From Phycomyces nitens (lineage: Eukaryota; Mucoromycota; Mucoromycetes; Mucorales; Phycomycetaceae): DNA of 64,000 nucleotides. The DNA lies in assembly GCA_022702545.1 (NCBI GenBank), contig JAHRBC010000008.1, positions 2,046,001 through 2,110,000 of the forward strand, in the 5' to 3' direction. The notes beneath the pieces are model-generated. The model had not been told where the DNA came from. It saw only the letters and a program-made list of their open reading frames with translations, and did no database searches. Made by a program: the position numbers and the translations under genes. Every line of letters begins with the position of its first letter. The stretch's first letter is position 1. This document shows positions 1-13,300 of the stretch, piece after piece.

Positions 1-3000
1 TGCACTTTGCAAGAGATAGAACATCCACGATTTTGGTAATAAGAATATGCAGGTAACTCTTGGTGAATTTTAAGGAATTGTAGGCAAACTTGAATTCAGC
101 TGGGCTAAGCAGTCTTGCTTTAGAATTATGCTCCACATGTGGAGGTACATCTTCATATTCATGAGAAGAGACATTGGACTTGATGTTGATATCAAATTCA
201 GTAAGTGATTCGTCTATGTAGAGATATTGCGGTTAATATACAGCCCTCTGCAACTTATCTTACTGTACCAAAGGTTCGACTGCGGCGATGGAACAGTGTA
301 GGACGTTTTGAAAGCTCTTCAAAGTTCTTTATAGAAAACTCAATCTATTTGAAAGTGGTTAGAATATAAATATTTTTAACTTTTTAATTTACCTTTCCCT
401 CTGAAAAGTAATTTATCAAGCATGCCATCATACCACTGCTGACAGTAGTAGGTGTAAAGGTGAGATGCTTATTCTCTGATATATACTTTTCATATTCGCG
501 CGCTTGTTTGTAATATCCAGCAGGCATTGTGCCAGCCATACGACGCATGAATCTGATGAGTTCAAGAGTAAGCTTTGGGCCAGTATAATTCAACATGGAA
601 ATATCGACACATACCGATCACTAATACTAAAAGATGTGCCAGGAACCTTACGAGGCCATGTGGTCTTGGATACACGCATAACTCCATTGTGTCTTTGCTC
701 TGCACCAGCCAAACCTACAAGCTCTCTGGGTATATGACTTATGATTGCATATGTGTAGAATGTATCGAATCTCTCCTCTGGCGTAAAGAGCACCATCTAC
801 AATAAATCGTAAGCCCTCTCGATACTTTTTCACAATACAGAATAGTTGACTTACTCTGAAAAAAGTCTTTAGGAACATCAACTGCCTTTGACTGATGTCG
901 ACTTCTTTGGTATGCTCTGAAGAAACATCATCCTTATTCTTAACGTCCGAGAATCGTCCAGTAAGTGTAACCGAACAAATGTGTTCTTGTCGAGCTTTCC
1001 TGGTAGTAAACTTGTGATATGCATCATCAAAGAAAACATCGTCTCTCATGGGCTTCTCAGACATAACAAAATCAACCCCTTCAACAGGGTTTTCGGGAAG
1101 GTTGACAAGTTGTATTGAATCGTCCCTACAATAAATTGTCAGTAAAGAAAATATATAAATGATCTCATGGTGTTACTTTGGCAAGTCCTTGATTTTCTCG
1201 AGAAAATATATAAGTTCGTCTGAAATACTAAATGTTGCCCTTGAAGAATCCTCTGGAAGCTCCTTGAGTTCGCCGCTCTTAATGGCTTCATTGTAAAGAA
1301 TTCTCCAATGTTTTTTCAAATAAGAAGTCCTTCTTTGGACCTTTGGAAATTGAAGGAGCTTTCCCATACGCCGACGCAACTTGTTTATGTTTCTATTTGG
1401 GAAAAGATCAACTACTAGGGACCATCGCATACGGTCCTGCTCGGATCGATTCTTTAGGACAATATAGGAATAGATTAGCAAATCGTCTTCATCGGCACTC
1501 CATGATTTGCGTGTAAAACCAATTTTCTTTTTATCCTTTGAAAGATCAGCTAACATTGCAGCCCAAGGTCAATGATTTTGAGTCTGCATACCACACCATT
1601 ATTCTCTTACCTTCTGCCAAGATAGGCACTTCTTCCAAAGTATCATGAAAGGATTTCAAGGATTGGATATCGGAATCAAGACTGCTGTTACTTCTATTTG
1701 CCTTGGCAACATCTCTTGCCAGACGCTTAGCGGCAGTCGAGTACACACGTTTTTTAAATGGGTGAGTTGTACCCAACGTAATAAGATCGACCTTGCGATA
1801 GCCCCTCGAGCGTCTCTTTTTCTTGTGTTTAATAACACCAGATTCTCGTTCAAGCACCCTCAGATACTGTTTTTCCTTTCTCCTACGGAAAGCTTCCTCT
1901 AATTTTTTAAAGTAGCCTTGGACCACTCGTTGTGTCAGATTGATTTCTCTTGCAATTTCCTTGCAAATTGCGCTTCTCCTTAAAGGTGTCTTTCCAGTAG
2001 CATGGTTTATGTGGCTATTTAGAATTGCCCTTTGTGCAGCTGTAAACATAAAGGTTGTACTCCAGTTCTTTACCGAAAAAAGAGAAGAAAGTCGTCTTCT
2101 CTCAGATTCAGAAACATCCATACTGTGGATTTTTGCACGTTCATCTTCGGATATGTTACAGATATATTGGAGATCACTCCAATAGATATGTATATCCTTT
2201 GGATCATGGATTTCGTACTTGTGGATAGCAATTCTCTCTGGATCCTTGGGATCAAACATTGTTACATCGACAAGCACATTGTAATATATATCGTCTTCCT
2301 GAGGGCCGAATCCTAATGGTACTACATCTGTTTCCTTTAGAGGCACTCTCTTGATAAGACTGAGCCACTCTAGGACCTCTAAGAGGGGATACAGTCGATT
2401 CCTTAGTTTGCCTTTTTGATTAAAAACGACACTGCCAATGCTATGAGGAAGGTCAGGGAGTTTGGTGTTTCTGTTCTCTGGGTTCTTTATATACTCTCTG
2501 ATTTCATCGTCTGGGTGAAAGAGCCCGATAATCTTAAAGAATAACGATAATGGCATTTCGTTGATAATTGTTAAGGTCGGAATGCATCGTTGTTGTTGAT
2601 TAATTTCTGGTACGTCTTTATGGAAGAGGTCAAGGAGGAAATGGTGGAGTTCTTTGCATCTTATATTCTTTGCGGGTATGTAACCAAATTGCATTCCAAT
2701 AATCATCCAATTTCCAAAAGAGGTTCTGTTTGTCCCCTGGGTGGTCTTCTCCTCGGCATTCGAGGTAATGATATTTGCCTTCATATCTGTAATTTTCTTT
2801 TCGATAGAATCAACATCAGATGGGTTGACTTCCTTGGCCTTCTCAAGGTCCTTTTCCATCCGTCCTAAACGCTCTGAAAGACGCTCTACTGGGTTTTTGA
2901 TCTCTTCATATTTCTGCATAGAGCCCCTTGAGGTGTACAGATACTGGTTCTTGGTCCATGTAGCGATATATGCTTTCAATTCTGGACCATCGATCTTTAA

Positions 3001-6000
3001 TCCTTTGCGAAAAAAGAGAGCTCTCTTGGATACTGAACCACTCAAGAGCTTGGTAGAGATCTCATGGGTGTCAACCAGTCCTTCCTTGCGAAGTGCTTGT
3101 GCAGTTCTCCAGATAGTCTTTAGGCATACATTTTCATTGGTTTTTGAGTTGCCGTATATTTCCTTGAACTTGAGCGAGTACAGATTCCTGAAATTATATC
3201 CACGTTCATAGATTGGACTTTCTTCCAAAAGAGCCATGAAAACCTTTTTGCGTTGTTCCAGATAAAAATTAACCTGCTTGCTTGGCCTCTTGGCATTTTT
3301 AGTAAGCATATTTTCATGCTCAGGTATCTTTGGTCTTCCTTTCTTCTTTGGAGGCTCAAGGGAGCTTGAGGCTTGGTCCATCGTAGAGAGATTACAAGTG
3401 CTGTCCTCTGGGGTCTCAGAGTCACTATTGTATGGACTGTCATCAGTAGAAATAGGTCTTTTTCTGGTTGGCAATTTTCTCTTGGGAAAACTATCGTTAG
3501 AAGCCTCTGGACTCAATTGACTGTCACATTCATTTGCAGGCAGTGGCTCGGTAGACTTGCCCATTTCGATTTCTTTTGTACTAATCGACTGATTATCGGC
3601 TATTGATTCCTGTGGGATTTCTGGTGTTTGTCTGGCAGGTGATGAGACTTCTTCCGAGATTTCCAAGACTGGTTCATTTGTTGGTTTGGGTTCGATAATT
3701 GGATCAATTGATACTTTTGAGGAAGCTTTGGGTGCTTTCTTGAGGGCTGCTTTTGAGAAAAAGTCGGATATTTTACCAGTCTCAGGCGGCTGTCTTTTTG
3801 AACTTCGGGAAGCAGAAGAAACTGGTTTACCAGCCTTTTCTGGTTGAGCCGTCTTTCTCGATCTTGTCATTCTTGGCTGTGGAGTTTCCACCAAACTCTC
3901 ACCCTGAGAATGGGTCGTTTTAAGCTTATTTCTGGTACCTTTGGCGAGATTAGCTTTATTAGAGATTGGTACTGAATTGGCAGTTTGGCTGACAATATTT
4001 AGGTGCGAATGGGTTGTAGATTGTTCCGACTCTAATGAATTCTGGGCATTTGGTATACTACATGGTGCCTTTTCTTCCGACCTCATGGCAACAGTTGGCT
4101 CTACAAGGTTAGCTGCTGGTGATTCATTTCCAGTAGCCAAGAATGAAGCTTCATCGGAAATTGTTATGGGATCGTTTTGCTTCAAAGTTGAATGATCATG
4201 TTGGATGGATCTGATATTCTCTTGGCTGCTGCTTTGGAAAGGGCTCGATTGTTCTTGATGTCGAGAGTGAATTACAGAATCTAAATCCGAATGATTCATT
4301 ACAACATCATTATCTGAATCACAAACAGCTATTGGCACGCTCGATGAAGCAACGACCACATTAGAGGCTTTGGTGCCGGGAGTTTCATGGTAACTTGTAG
4401 ACTGGAGATCAGTGTTAAGCTCTGGTCTGGAGTTTCTGGTGATTCTTCTTGTCAAGATGGTGCTAATCTCCTTTGGTTCGATGTTGGTCTTGGTACGCTT
4501 TGCCCTTGTGTTTTGATTTTTGGCTTTGGTGTTGTTCTCAGTGTCTTTTTCACTATATTCATCAACCGTACGTTTTATAGGTGATCGAGATGTTAGAGTT
4601 GTTAAAGTCCCTCGAGTGGGATGTATTTGTCGGGTTACTCTCTTGGGTCTATCAACACCCTTTCTCGGTTCAGGTTGCAAAGGATGTGGTGAGTGATCTT
4701 TAAAAGTATCATTTTTGGGATTATTCTGGAGAGATGAATCTTCTGTGGAGAGCCCTGTGTTTCTGTTTGATCGAAGAGAAAGGTAATCAAATTCAACCAT
4801 ATCTTCATCGGTAAAAGGAAATGGAACATGAAAGTCATTTTCGATATCTTCAACATCCATTCCTTCAATGACTTGCTTATACGCATTATACGTGTAATAA
4901 CGGTATTGTCTGTTGCGCCCTTTGGATTCAAGATGACGGTATGCAGCATACAACTCTTTTCCTATACCATCCAAGTTCACGAGTTTATCCATTATTCGTG
5001 TAAATGGAGATGGGTTTTCACAGCCAATCTCCTTGGCAATGTCCTGTAACAATCATAAGAAAAGATGAAATATATATTATACTAGCCTATTTACCTTTTG
5101 AGTGATTCCTTTTGTACCAGATTTGCGCAAAGCCATCAATATCTGGTGTTCAAGAGTCACATCTCTCAACAGCCTAGTAGTTGTAGGACATGTTTTCTCT
5201 TTTATACCCGGAACCTTGATACTATGCTCTTGTTCGCCTTTTGATGATTTGAAAGGGTTCAAGGTTAGGTTTATTTCAAGAGACAGGCAAGTATTTACCA
5301 TTTTGTGTCTTGACAAGTCTGAAGCATTGGCCACTTTCACCTTGTAAAAATTCCCGAGAATTGATTTTTTGTAGATATCCTCTCAAGCAAAAAGTATTTA
5401 AAGCATGGCTCAGCCGCTTTTGAGCGTCTTGGTCTTTGGGGCAAAGGTCCTAATAACAATAAACAATTATAATCGTAATGAGTTCAATTGACTCTCTTAC
5501 CAGACTAGTAAAAATATTGGAAATTGACATGGCATTGTCTGGAGTCTTTTCAAGTAAATCCACAATCTTTGGAAGCAGAGTTTTATACGAATAAGTAGTT
5601 CCGAGTGTGTTTTTGTTGTGAGAGGATCCAGTATCCGATTGTCCCAACGCGTCTTTCTTGTTGGGCGTTTCAGGCTTGTTGAAACGAATGTGAATATATA
5701 GATTGACCTTTAACCCAGTTGATGAAGAAATCTTTCGGACACTAAGATATATTGATCAATATCTGATATCCACATTTATCATGATACCCTACATTGCACC
5801 CTTTTGCTCCAGCACTCTCAGATACTGGCCAGCAGCACGAGGCTCGATTTCAAGTAAATTAACCAGATTACCCTGGCTGATTCCATTGTGTCTGGATTGC
5901 AAGATGGCTTTCAGGACAGCTATGGTATTGTTTGACAATAACGGACCAGGCTAAAGAAAACCGTGTCAGGGCCAACAATGCTTGTCTTGACAAAATTACT

Positions 6001-6693
6001 TACAGGCACTTTTCTAAAAAGTTGACTGTTTTGGAGTTGTGTATTGGCTACAACATATAGGCGCGATCCAAAACTCTCCAAGACCTGATCATATTCAAGA
6101 TCTTCAATACCAGGAATCAGTATATAGTTGTCTGGCACACTTTGATTTCTCTAAAGGTGATGAATGTGATGAATATTGATTGTTGAAAACAGGTCCATTT
6201 CAGGTGTACCTCGATTGGATTGGAGCCGCTTTCAGCTGCTGAAATGTTTATCGCTCCATTCTTGATCTCATGCTCTGATTCTTTGATGTTGGGACCCAAA
6301 GAATCCATTTTCGTTAATTGTGATGGAGCATCTTTATCCATCATTAGATCATTTGACAAATCATTGTCTATTCGCTCAAAGAATTGAAATTCCTTAAAAA
6401 CTCTCAGGAATCGCCAGACGTAATTCTGATATGCTAAATCAATTTGTGGATAGACTGACGTATCTCTGGCATGCTGAGATAGTTCTTGGGTTGCGATCGT
6501 CTTTACATGAGCCCAAATGTCTTCAATTGAGGAACCTGTAATGAAATTAAAGAGGTTTTATTTACCTTTGTAAAAATACTGATAATAAAAATAATATATA
6601 ATTATTGGAAGAGACGATCTTTAAGAGAAGCTTGCCTTTGTCTCCATCAATAGCAACCTCCTTTTTTAGCTTAATTAGGATTGTGTCTAGCAT
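1..6693 (-). CDS. sfc3: TFIIIC largest subunit (B-block binding), 3' end outside window
   Basis: Likely the tau138/GTF3C1-type subunit of TFIIIC, which binds the B block of tRNA promoters for RNA polymerase III. Fourteen exons fit: 6693-6636, 6535-6210, 6150-6004, 5950-5793, 5741-5501, 5449-5299, 5237-5095, 5043-1611, 1549-1177, 1125-855, 796-615, 552-393, 344-269 and 213 to the left edge, about 1977 codons so far. The start has a short first exon joined by a GC-AG intron, giving the family N-terminus (IDGDKGSSIEDIW). Exons 4-5 hold the winged-helix B-block region (LEQKGAIVRKISSSTG). The large exon carries a Ser/Thr/charged low-complexity stretch, an AT-hook-like KKGRPK and further helix-turn-helix regions. 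Exon 9 resembles a SANT/Myb fold (SWSADEDDLL). Seen: exons and frame. Known: family role. Inferred: exact junctions. The terminal exon is open to the edge, so the gene continues beyond base 1. Confidence 0.85.
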
Positions 6694-7194
6694 GGCTAAT
6701 GGAAGGAATGATCCAATGAAAAGGTCAAGTTAAAAAGAAAAGTTAAACAATTGCAGCCATTGAAATATACATGTATGTATATACACACATATATAATGTG
6801 TACACATATTATATGTATAGGTTTATGACGTCACGGACACTGTCAAACATTGTTTCACTACTCTGTTTTATAAAGACATAATATAACTGCTCATGGCTTT
6901 CGCTACTACCATATCTAATCTGTCTGGAAAAGACACACAGTATCAAAGAAATCACCTACTAAAGCAAATGCATTTTTGGTTACACACTGTATATTTAGAA
7001 AGAGTTCACTTATAACAGTTAATCTACTTAGAGTAATGAAAGTGTCAAATATATTGGAATACTAAAGAGAGTATATTTCAAAATGATGTATTTTTCAAAG
7101 AGCAGGAGTGACAACTGATGAGGCTATTTAAATACATTAGTGGAAAAGTCTAGTCACAGCTAATCTACATGACTGGTCTCATAACCACTATTTA
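6694..7194. other. Upstream spacer of the TFIIIC gene
   Basis: AT-rich non-coding stretch holding the presumed promoter of the minus-strand TFIIIC gene. A run of TATA/TGTATA-like words lies at about 6770-6820. I see no gene here. Confidence 0.5.
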
Positions 7195-7775
7195 CAACAA
7201 GTGCAAGGTCAGTTTTGGAATCGCAAGCATTGATGCGATGAATGTTAACCTTCAAAATATGAAAATTGGAAGGCAGAATTAGTGAGAAAACAATTCGGGT
7301 GTTCTGATATACCAGGCTGTCAGAAGTAGCTTTCACCCGGATGGCAGGTTCGGTGAAAATGATCTCTGCCAAAAAAAGTCCTTTGAGCGAGTGTAACACA
7401 AGGTTAGCGAGATTATTTGGCCAATGTGGACAGAGAGGACATTGTCTAGTGCGTTGGTAGAAATGAGTTTGCCGAGATTAAACAAAACATTCAATAAATG
7501 GATGGTGGTGATCCAAGCAGTATATGCTGGATCAATTGAGAGGGTCTAGTTAAGCCAGGTGCATTAAAGAGATAAAGAGAATTGTTCTTAAGAAGGGAAT
7601 TGTGCTCTGTGCACGGATCGGTGGTCGTTGGACCTACAATAGGTTGACAGTACTGCCCTGTGAGTTTGATCCCTCAGAGGTTCTCATACTATTTCTTATT
7701 ATGGGATTTGTGTTGGTAGAATATTTATCCGCTCATAACAAAACAGAAAACTGTACTATTGTCCTAGTTCTCTTG
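7195..7775 (-). mobile_element. LINE ORF1 remnant (5' part only)
   Basis: Read on the minus strand, this segment matches the start of the complete LINE at 8984. Shared pieces are the leader around GCGGATAAATATTC, the SNSQG/STVN region and the ORF1 stretch ending near residues D-P-K-T-D-L (here D-S-K-T-D-L). It is broken by stops and indels. Homology stops near 7200, before the zinc knuckles, so the 3' part is missing. It lies head-to-head with the complete element. Dead copy; limits approximate. Confidence 0.7.
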
Positions 7776-8983
7776 AAAGAAAGAAAAAGACTTGCCATCA
7801 CTTTTACATTGCATCAGAAATCCGGTGCCCTTCTTTGTAAATGACTAATATGATCTGGGAAACTGATAAAGATTCCAAGAATCTATGGGCAAAATCAGAA
7901 AAAGCGATTGGAATTGTCATTGTTCATCTCCATTGTTGTATTATAGCTTGAATATTTTGTACAACTAGTCTCCTCAAAGCACTTGTGTCAATTCAATTGA
8001 ATTATCTTTTGAATTATCTTTCCAAGTGAATCCAACAAAATAGGCACACATTGTATATTTTATTTAATGTTGGATATATTTTGTAAAGACAACGGAGGTG
8101 TGCCTCTAAAGAATATTCGGAAAGCGTAATATATAACATGCACCAAAAATACTAGACAGCTATAAATGTCAAAAGTGGTCCAAAAATATTAATGTTCGAT
8201 ATTATTATATACTCTAAAATAAAACAATCTTTTATATACAACCTGGAACTTGTATGGTACCTGTATTATTTTGATCCATTTCTTTCAATGTATGAGGTAG
8301 TAAATGATTACTTGAGTTATACAGTCCACAAAATGTTTTATTCTTAGAATCCAGTGTATGCCACCCATACGCAAAGGCTCTATCTTGGAGTAAATGATTC
8401 GGTTTGTAGAAAAGTAATTCAATTAAGATATCTATTGACAAAAATTAATCAACAATGTAGATACATTGAAAAGGACGATTTCTTCCAAAACTATGATATT
8501 CAATATTGCCCACTTGGCTGTCAAAGTATTTTAACATGCCAGCAAAGTAAATCATCAAAGCTCTACAGCAGCGTCTATCTATTTTATTTAGATCAGAGCC
8601 CAACAATTTATATATTATGTGTATCAAATAATTTACGATCAAACCAATCTTAACTTCAATCACTTTTCAAATTATTTCATTTAGAGTATTTAGAATGACA
8701 CGGTGAATTCTATCTACCAGTGTTTGCTGTATTGGTTATTGTAGTGAACTTCAAAGTAGTAATATAGCTGTAGAAATGCCCCAAAGTAGTTAAATAGTCC
8801 TTTAATTTGTTCTTTATTAAAGTTGTCTTTCTACCAGTATTCATTTTCTTGTCACCGAGTTGGACATTTATACTACATAGTCAACCCACCATGTGTTAAT
8901 AATAAGACCAAGGTTTTAGTTTTTGAACACAAGAATTAAAGGTTTTCCAAAGGTTCAGGCGAATATATTTCCAAGTTTAGGCA
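7776..8983. other. Spacer between two head-to-head LINE copies
   Basis: AT-rich sequence with no convincing coding potential. The last bases before 8984 probably include the LINE 5' leader, but I could not fix its 5' boundary or find a target-site duplication. Confidence 0.4.
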
Positions 8984-10381
8984 ATGGTTTCACAGCTAAA
9001 TAATTGTTTTGTGCGGATAAATATTCTACCGACACAAATCCCCATAATAAGAACTAGTATGAGTACCCCTGAGGGATCGAACTCACAGGGCAGTACTGTC
9101 AACCCATGGCAGGTCCAACGACCAGCAATCCGTGCACAGAGCACACCATCCCGCCCGAAGAACAAGTCTCTTCATATCTTTACTGCACCTGGTTTTGACC
9201 AGAGCCTCTCCGTGAATCCAGCATCTGCTGCTTGGGCCAGCACCATCCATCCGTCGAGAGTTTTGTTCAATCTCGGCAAACTCGTTCCTGCCAACGCAGT
9301 AGATGATGTCCTCTCTGACCACATTGGCCAGATGACCTCGTTGACCTTGCGTTACACTCGCTCAAAGGACCTTTTGGCAGAGGCCCTTTTCATCGAACCT
9401 GCCACTCGGGTGAAAGCCATCTCCGACGGCCTGGTGTATCAGAGCACCCGAATCGTCGCTTCTCCAAGTTTGCCTTCCAATAGTCATATTGTGAAGGTTA
9501 ACATGTATCGCATCAGCACCTACGATCCCAAAACCGACCTTCTTGCACCGATCGAGGAGGCTTTCCAATCGTATGGAAAGGTTGTCCAATTGCGTGCCTA
9601 CGTCTCCCACCGTGGAACTTTCCGTGGTGAAGCTACCGTCCTTCTGGACACATCTGGGTTAGACACACCCAAATCCCTTCCCAGCCGCCTTCATTTGGAA
9701 GGATCCATTTCCTGCGCAGTGGAGCTGCGTTCCAAGGATATTCCACCCGTGTGTGGGTATTGCCGTGAGGAAGGTCACTTCCTGCGTGCATGTACGAAGC
9801 GTCCCTCTCGTACACCCCGTTGTAAGCGTTGTGGTGTCTTGGGCCATGAGATGGCCAGTCTAGACTGCCCCGCCCACCCTGACATTGTTGAGACCGAGCG
9901 TCTTCACCAAGAGCAACTGCAGCTGGAGATTGCTGAGGTAGAAGCTCTCCGTGCTCTCCAGGCTGCTGCCAGCACTCCCCCATCTCCTCCCAATGTTGTT
10001 GTCAGATCGACGACGAACACTACACCTCCTGCTCCCAAGCCCATTCGTCGCCGATCCATGTCGGTGATGACCACTCGGTCCAAGGCTGGATCCAATCAAC
10101 CCCCTGCCCCCATTGGTGATGACATTGACATCCCAATGTATGATCCCAGTGGTCGAGGTACTTCTGCCAGCAAGTACTCGTTTGCCGCTCGAGGCATTGC
10201 CCTTCCTGAGGACGGTGTCTCCCGGCCCGTCATTACAGATGACGAATTCCGCCAGTCCTTGCTTGACCTCTCCGTCCAGGCACATGCCCAGGGTAATCAG
10301 CCCTTCACTGATCTTGACGGCAATACGCCTATGAAAGAACTTGACTCTCCCTCTGGTCAGTCTGGCCAACCATCTTCATAA
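8984..10381 (+). CDS. LINE ORF1, Gag-like nucleic-acid-binding protein
   Basis: Intact 465-codon frame. Two CCHC-type zinc knuckles lie at about residues 256-292 (CGYCREEGHFLRAC and CKRCGVLGHEMASLDC), the usual mark of LINE ORF1 proteins that coat the element RNA. The C-terminal third is Pro/Ser/Thr-rich and probably disordered. An in-frame ATG at 9059 (MSTPEGSN) may be the real start, because the related remnant at 7195-7775 keeps that ATG region and not the first one. The stop TAA is followed at once by the ATG of ORF2, an arrangement suited to termination-reinitiation. Seen: frame, knuckles and junction. Known: role of such proteins. The family name (Tad/I/RTE-like) is left open. Confidence 0.85.
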   Translation: MVSQLNNCFVRINILPTQIPIIRTSMSTPEGSNSQGSTVNPWQVQRPAIRAQSTPSRPKNKSLHIFTAPGFDQSLSVNPASAAWASTIHPSRVLFNLGKLVPANAVDDVLSDHIGQMTSLTLRYTRSKDLLAEALFIEPATRVKAISDGLVYQSTRIVASPSLPSNSHIVKVNMYRISTYDPKTDLLAPIEEAFQSYGKVVQLRAYVSHRGTFRGEATVLLDTSGLDTPKSLPSRLHLEGSISCAVELRSKDIPPVCGYCREEGHFLRACTKRPSRTPRCKRCGVLGHEMASLDCPAHPDIVETERLHQEQLQLEIAEVEALRALQAAASTPPSPPNVVVRSTTNTTPPAPKPIRRRSMSVMTTRSKAGSNQPPAPIGDDIDIPMYDPSGRGTSASKYSFAARGIALPEDGVSRPVITDDEFRQSLLDLSVQAHAQGNQPFTDLDGNTPMKELDSPSGQSGQPSS

Positions 10382-13300
10382 ATGACTGTACAGTCTATCC
10401 GCTTAGGAACCTTGAATGCTCGAGGTCTCCTATCTACCATCACTAATCCGCAATCCCCCAAACGTCTCTTTATCCGTCACCTCCGTTCCTTCTCTCCCTT
10501 ACTTTCCTTACTTGCTCTACAAGAGACCCATCTCCTCCCTTCCCATCATTCCACTATGCATCTTCTATTCCAAGCCCAGGCAAGTCTTTGGACTTCGCAC
10601 TGTGGCCTTATATCTTTCGATGCCCTTCTCCACCTTGAACAATTGTACGTGTCACCAGATGACCGTGCACTAGTTGCAAAGGTTACACATACTGATCAAC
10701 GCATTGATCCTTTTGCTGTTGTTGTTCTTTATGCTCCCAATATCTCTGCCCGGCGGCGCACTTTCTTTTCTTCTCTTGCCCTCCTTCTCCCTTCCCTCAT
10801 CCCTTCACTTCCTACCTTTGTCTTGGGCGACTTTAACTGCAATCTCCATCAACATCGAAGCCATCCTACAGACTGGCAAGGCTACCTCCAAGGTAACTGT
10901 ATCGATGCTATCACTAATTCCGCCTCTTCCCCTATCCCTACCTTCCATAGTTCCCGAACCCGCACATGTATCGACTACCTCTTCCGCTCTTCCTCCATCC
11001 CCACCGAATCACCCGAAGTCAGTTTCATCAATCCTTCTTGGACCGACCACTGTCTTCTCGCTGCCTCCATTCCTCTCTCTCGCCCGTCTGGACCTGGGAT
11101 CTGGCGTTTCAACACCCAGTACCTTTTCCACGACGAATTTGACACTATCTTGACTGATCTTTTAGATAAGGCAAGCCAATCTTTTCCCAAAGATGCTTCC
11201 CCTGGGATCCGTCGGGATTGTCTCAAGCAGGCTGTCAAGCAATTATCGCTCACTTATGGCAAAAAGTCCAACGTCGCCTCCGTTCCCAAGAGCGTCGCCT
11301 CCACCGCCTCCGTAATGAGCTCTCAGGATCTTCATCCTCACCTCAACTCTCCTCCGTCGAATCTGAGCTGGCCTCAATTCAACTATCTCGTGCCTCCACC
11401 CTAGCAGCCCGATCTGGTGCCAAGTGGTGTGAAGAAGGCGAGACATCGTCCAAGTATTTCTTTCGAGTACTTAAACAACGCTCTGCTGCCAAGTCCATCA
11501 CCACACTCGTTGACCCCGACACCTCCACCACCTTCACCTCACCAGCAGACCTGCTTGGCCACACACGCTCATTCTACAAGTTCCTATACTCTCAAGAAGC
11601 CATTGACCTCTCAGCCGCTCACTCCCTCATCGACCACATCCCTCCTTCTACAAGCCTTTCCTCTGATGACTCCGCTCCTTTGACCTTTAAAGTGACGCTG
11701 GACGAACTCAAGTCTGTGCTTAAGAATACCCCGAACAACTCCAGCCCTGGCATGGATGGCCTGCCGTACCCTTTGTGGTCGCGCTTACTTGCCCACCCCA
11801 CCATCCAGTCCCTTGCTGTTGAGGTATATCAGGATGCCCTCTTTGGTGTTTTTCCCCCTTCGTGGCTGGAAACAGTTTTGGTCTTGCTTCCCAAGGCTGG
11901 TGACCTGACCTCCCTTCGGAATTGGCGCCCTATCTCCCTCATCAACTACGACGCCAAACTCTTCACCAAGATGCTCACATCCCGTCTAAGATGTTGCATA
12001 GGCCCTCTGATCACCCCATTCCAAACGGGCTTCATGGCTGACCGCTTCATTGCAGACAATGTACTTTTGACTCGGCTGGCGATGTCCCATGCCCAACTCA
12101 CCAAGGATCCTGGAGTCGGTCTCCTTCTGAATCAAGAGAAAACCTACGATCGGGTTCATCCCACTTACCTTCGTCTGGCCATGGCACGGTTAGGTTTACC
12201 TACCATGTTCATTGACTCTTTTTGCGCCCTTTTCTTCTCGACCCAGATCCACGTCAATGTCAATGGTCATATCTCTTCCTCGTTCGAGCAAGGTCGTGGG
12301 CTTCGACAGGGTGATCCTCTCTCGCCTCTCCTTCGCTCCCTCCTTGCCTCTCCGTCCCTTTGTGGATTTCGCTTCTTGGTTCCTTCCCACCTCGCCTCCT
12401 TTACACCCTCTCTCTCTCCACCACCTCTGAAGCTTCTAGCCTACGCTGATGATCTTCTGTTGTTCTTGTCCTCTCCCTCTGAGATGAGCACCGTCTTGTC
12501 GATTCTGCGCACTTTCGGGCTGGCCTCGAATGCAAAGGTCAATCTGAACAAGACAGTTGCTGTTGCTCTCTCTGGGCATTTCCATCCCGATTGGGGTCCC
12601 GTTCTGGATGCTGCCAATATTACCACCCGCCATGATTGCCATGAGGCTAATGCCATCCGTTATCTGGGTTTCCCACTTAGCTCTCACCCTGCTCAACTAG
12701 AATCTTTCTGTGCTGCCCTCCTTGCTAAACTCGAACGCCACTGCACTATGCTCTCTGCAAGAGGCTTGTCAGTGCGCGGTAAGAGTATTGTTGCCAACTC
12801 TCTTCTCTTGAGCTCTATATGGCATGTCCTCTATGTGACCCCTGCCCCTCTCTCTTTCTTCGCTGCTATACGCAAGCATGTTCGTTCTTTTCTCCACCTT
12901 GGTTTTGGCAGCCCTGGTTGGCCTCTTCTTTGCCTACCACGCAAGTCTGGGGGTTTGGGTCTTTTGGATCCTGATCACCAACAGCGTGCTCTCCAACTGC
13001 GATGGATTCTTCCCATTTTGCGTTCTCGATCATTTTCTCGATCTTCTTCCTTTTTATTACCTTATTTAGAATTTTTACTTCCTCTTCACTTTCGTTCTCC
13101 TTCTGCTAGTATAGCTCTACTGTTTCCTTGTAGTACTGTGAGTTGCCCCAGTTCCCTACTGCCAATTCACCGTGCCTGCTCTCGTCTGCTTCCCAATGCT
13201 CTTCCTCCCACACTCAGTGTAGCACCTTTGGTGGTTCTTGAGTTCCCCCTGGCTTCTGTTTGGACTTTTGTCCCGCCATTCGTTTCTCCGGAAATGAATA

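Noticed and set aside
3120..3443. Other-frame open stretches inside the TFIIIC large exon
   Set aside because: Shadows of the low-complexity coding region; no start context or domain.
9083..10369. Long minus-strand frames across LINE ORF1
   Set aside because: Antisense shadows of a GC-rich coding frame.
11255..11275. Programmed -1 frameshift in LINE ORF2 as a firm call
   Set aside because: The site is C-AAA-AAG, one A short of the classic slippery heptamer, and the same ORF has a second likely inactivating change.
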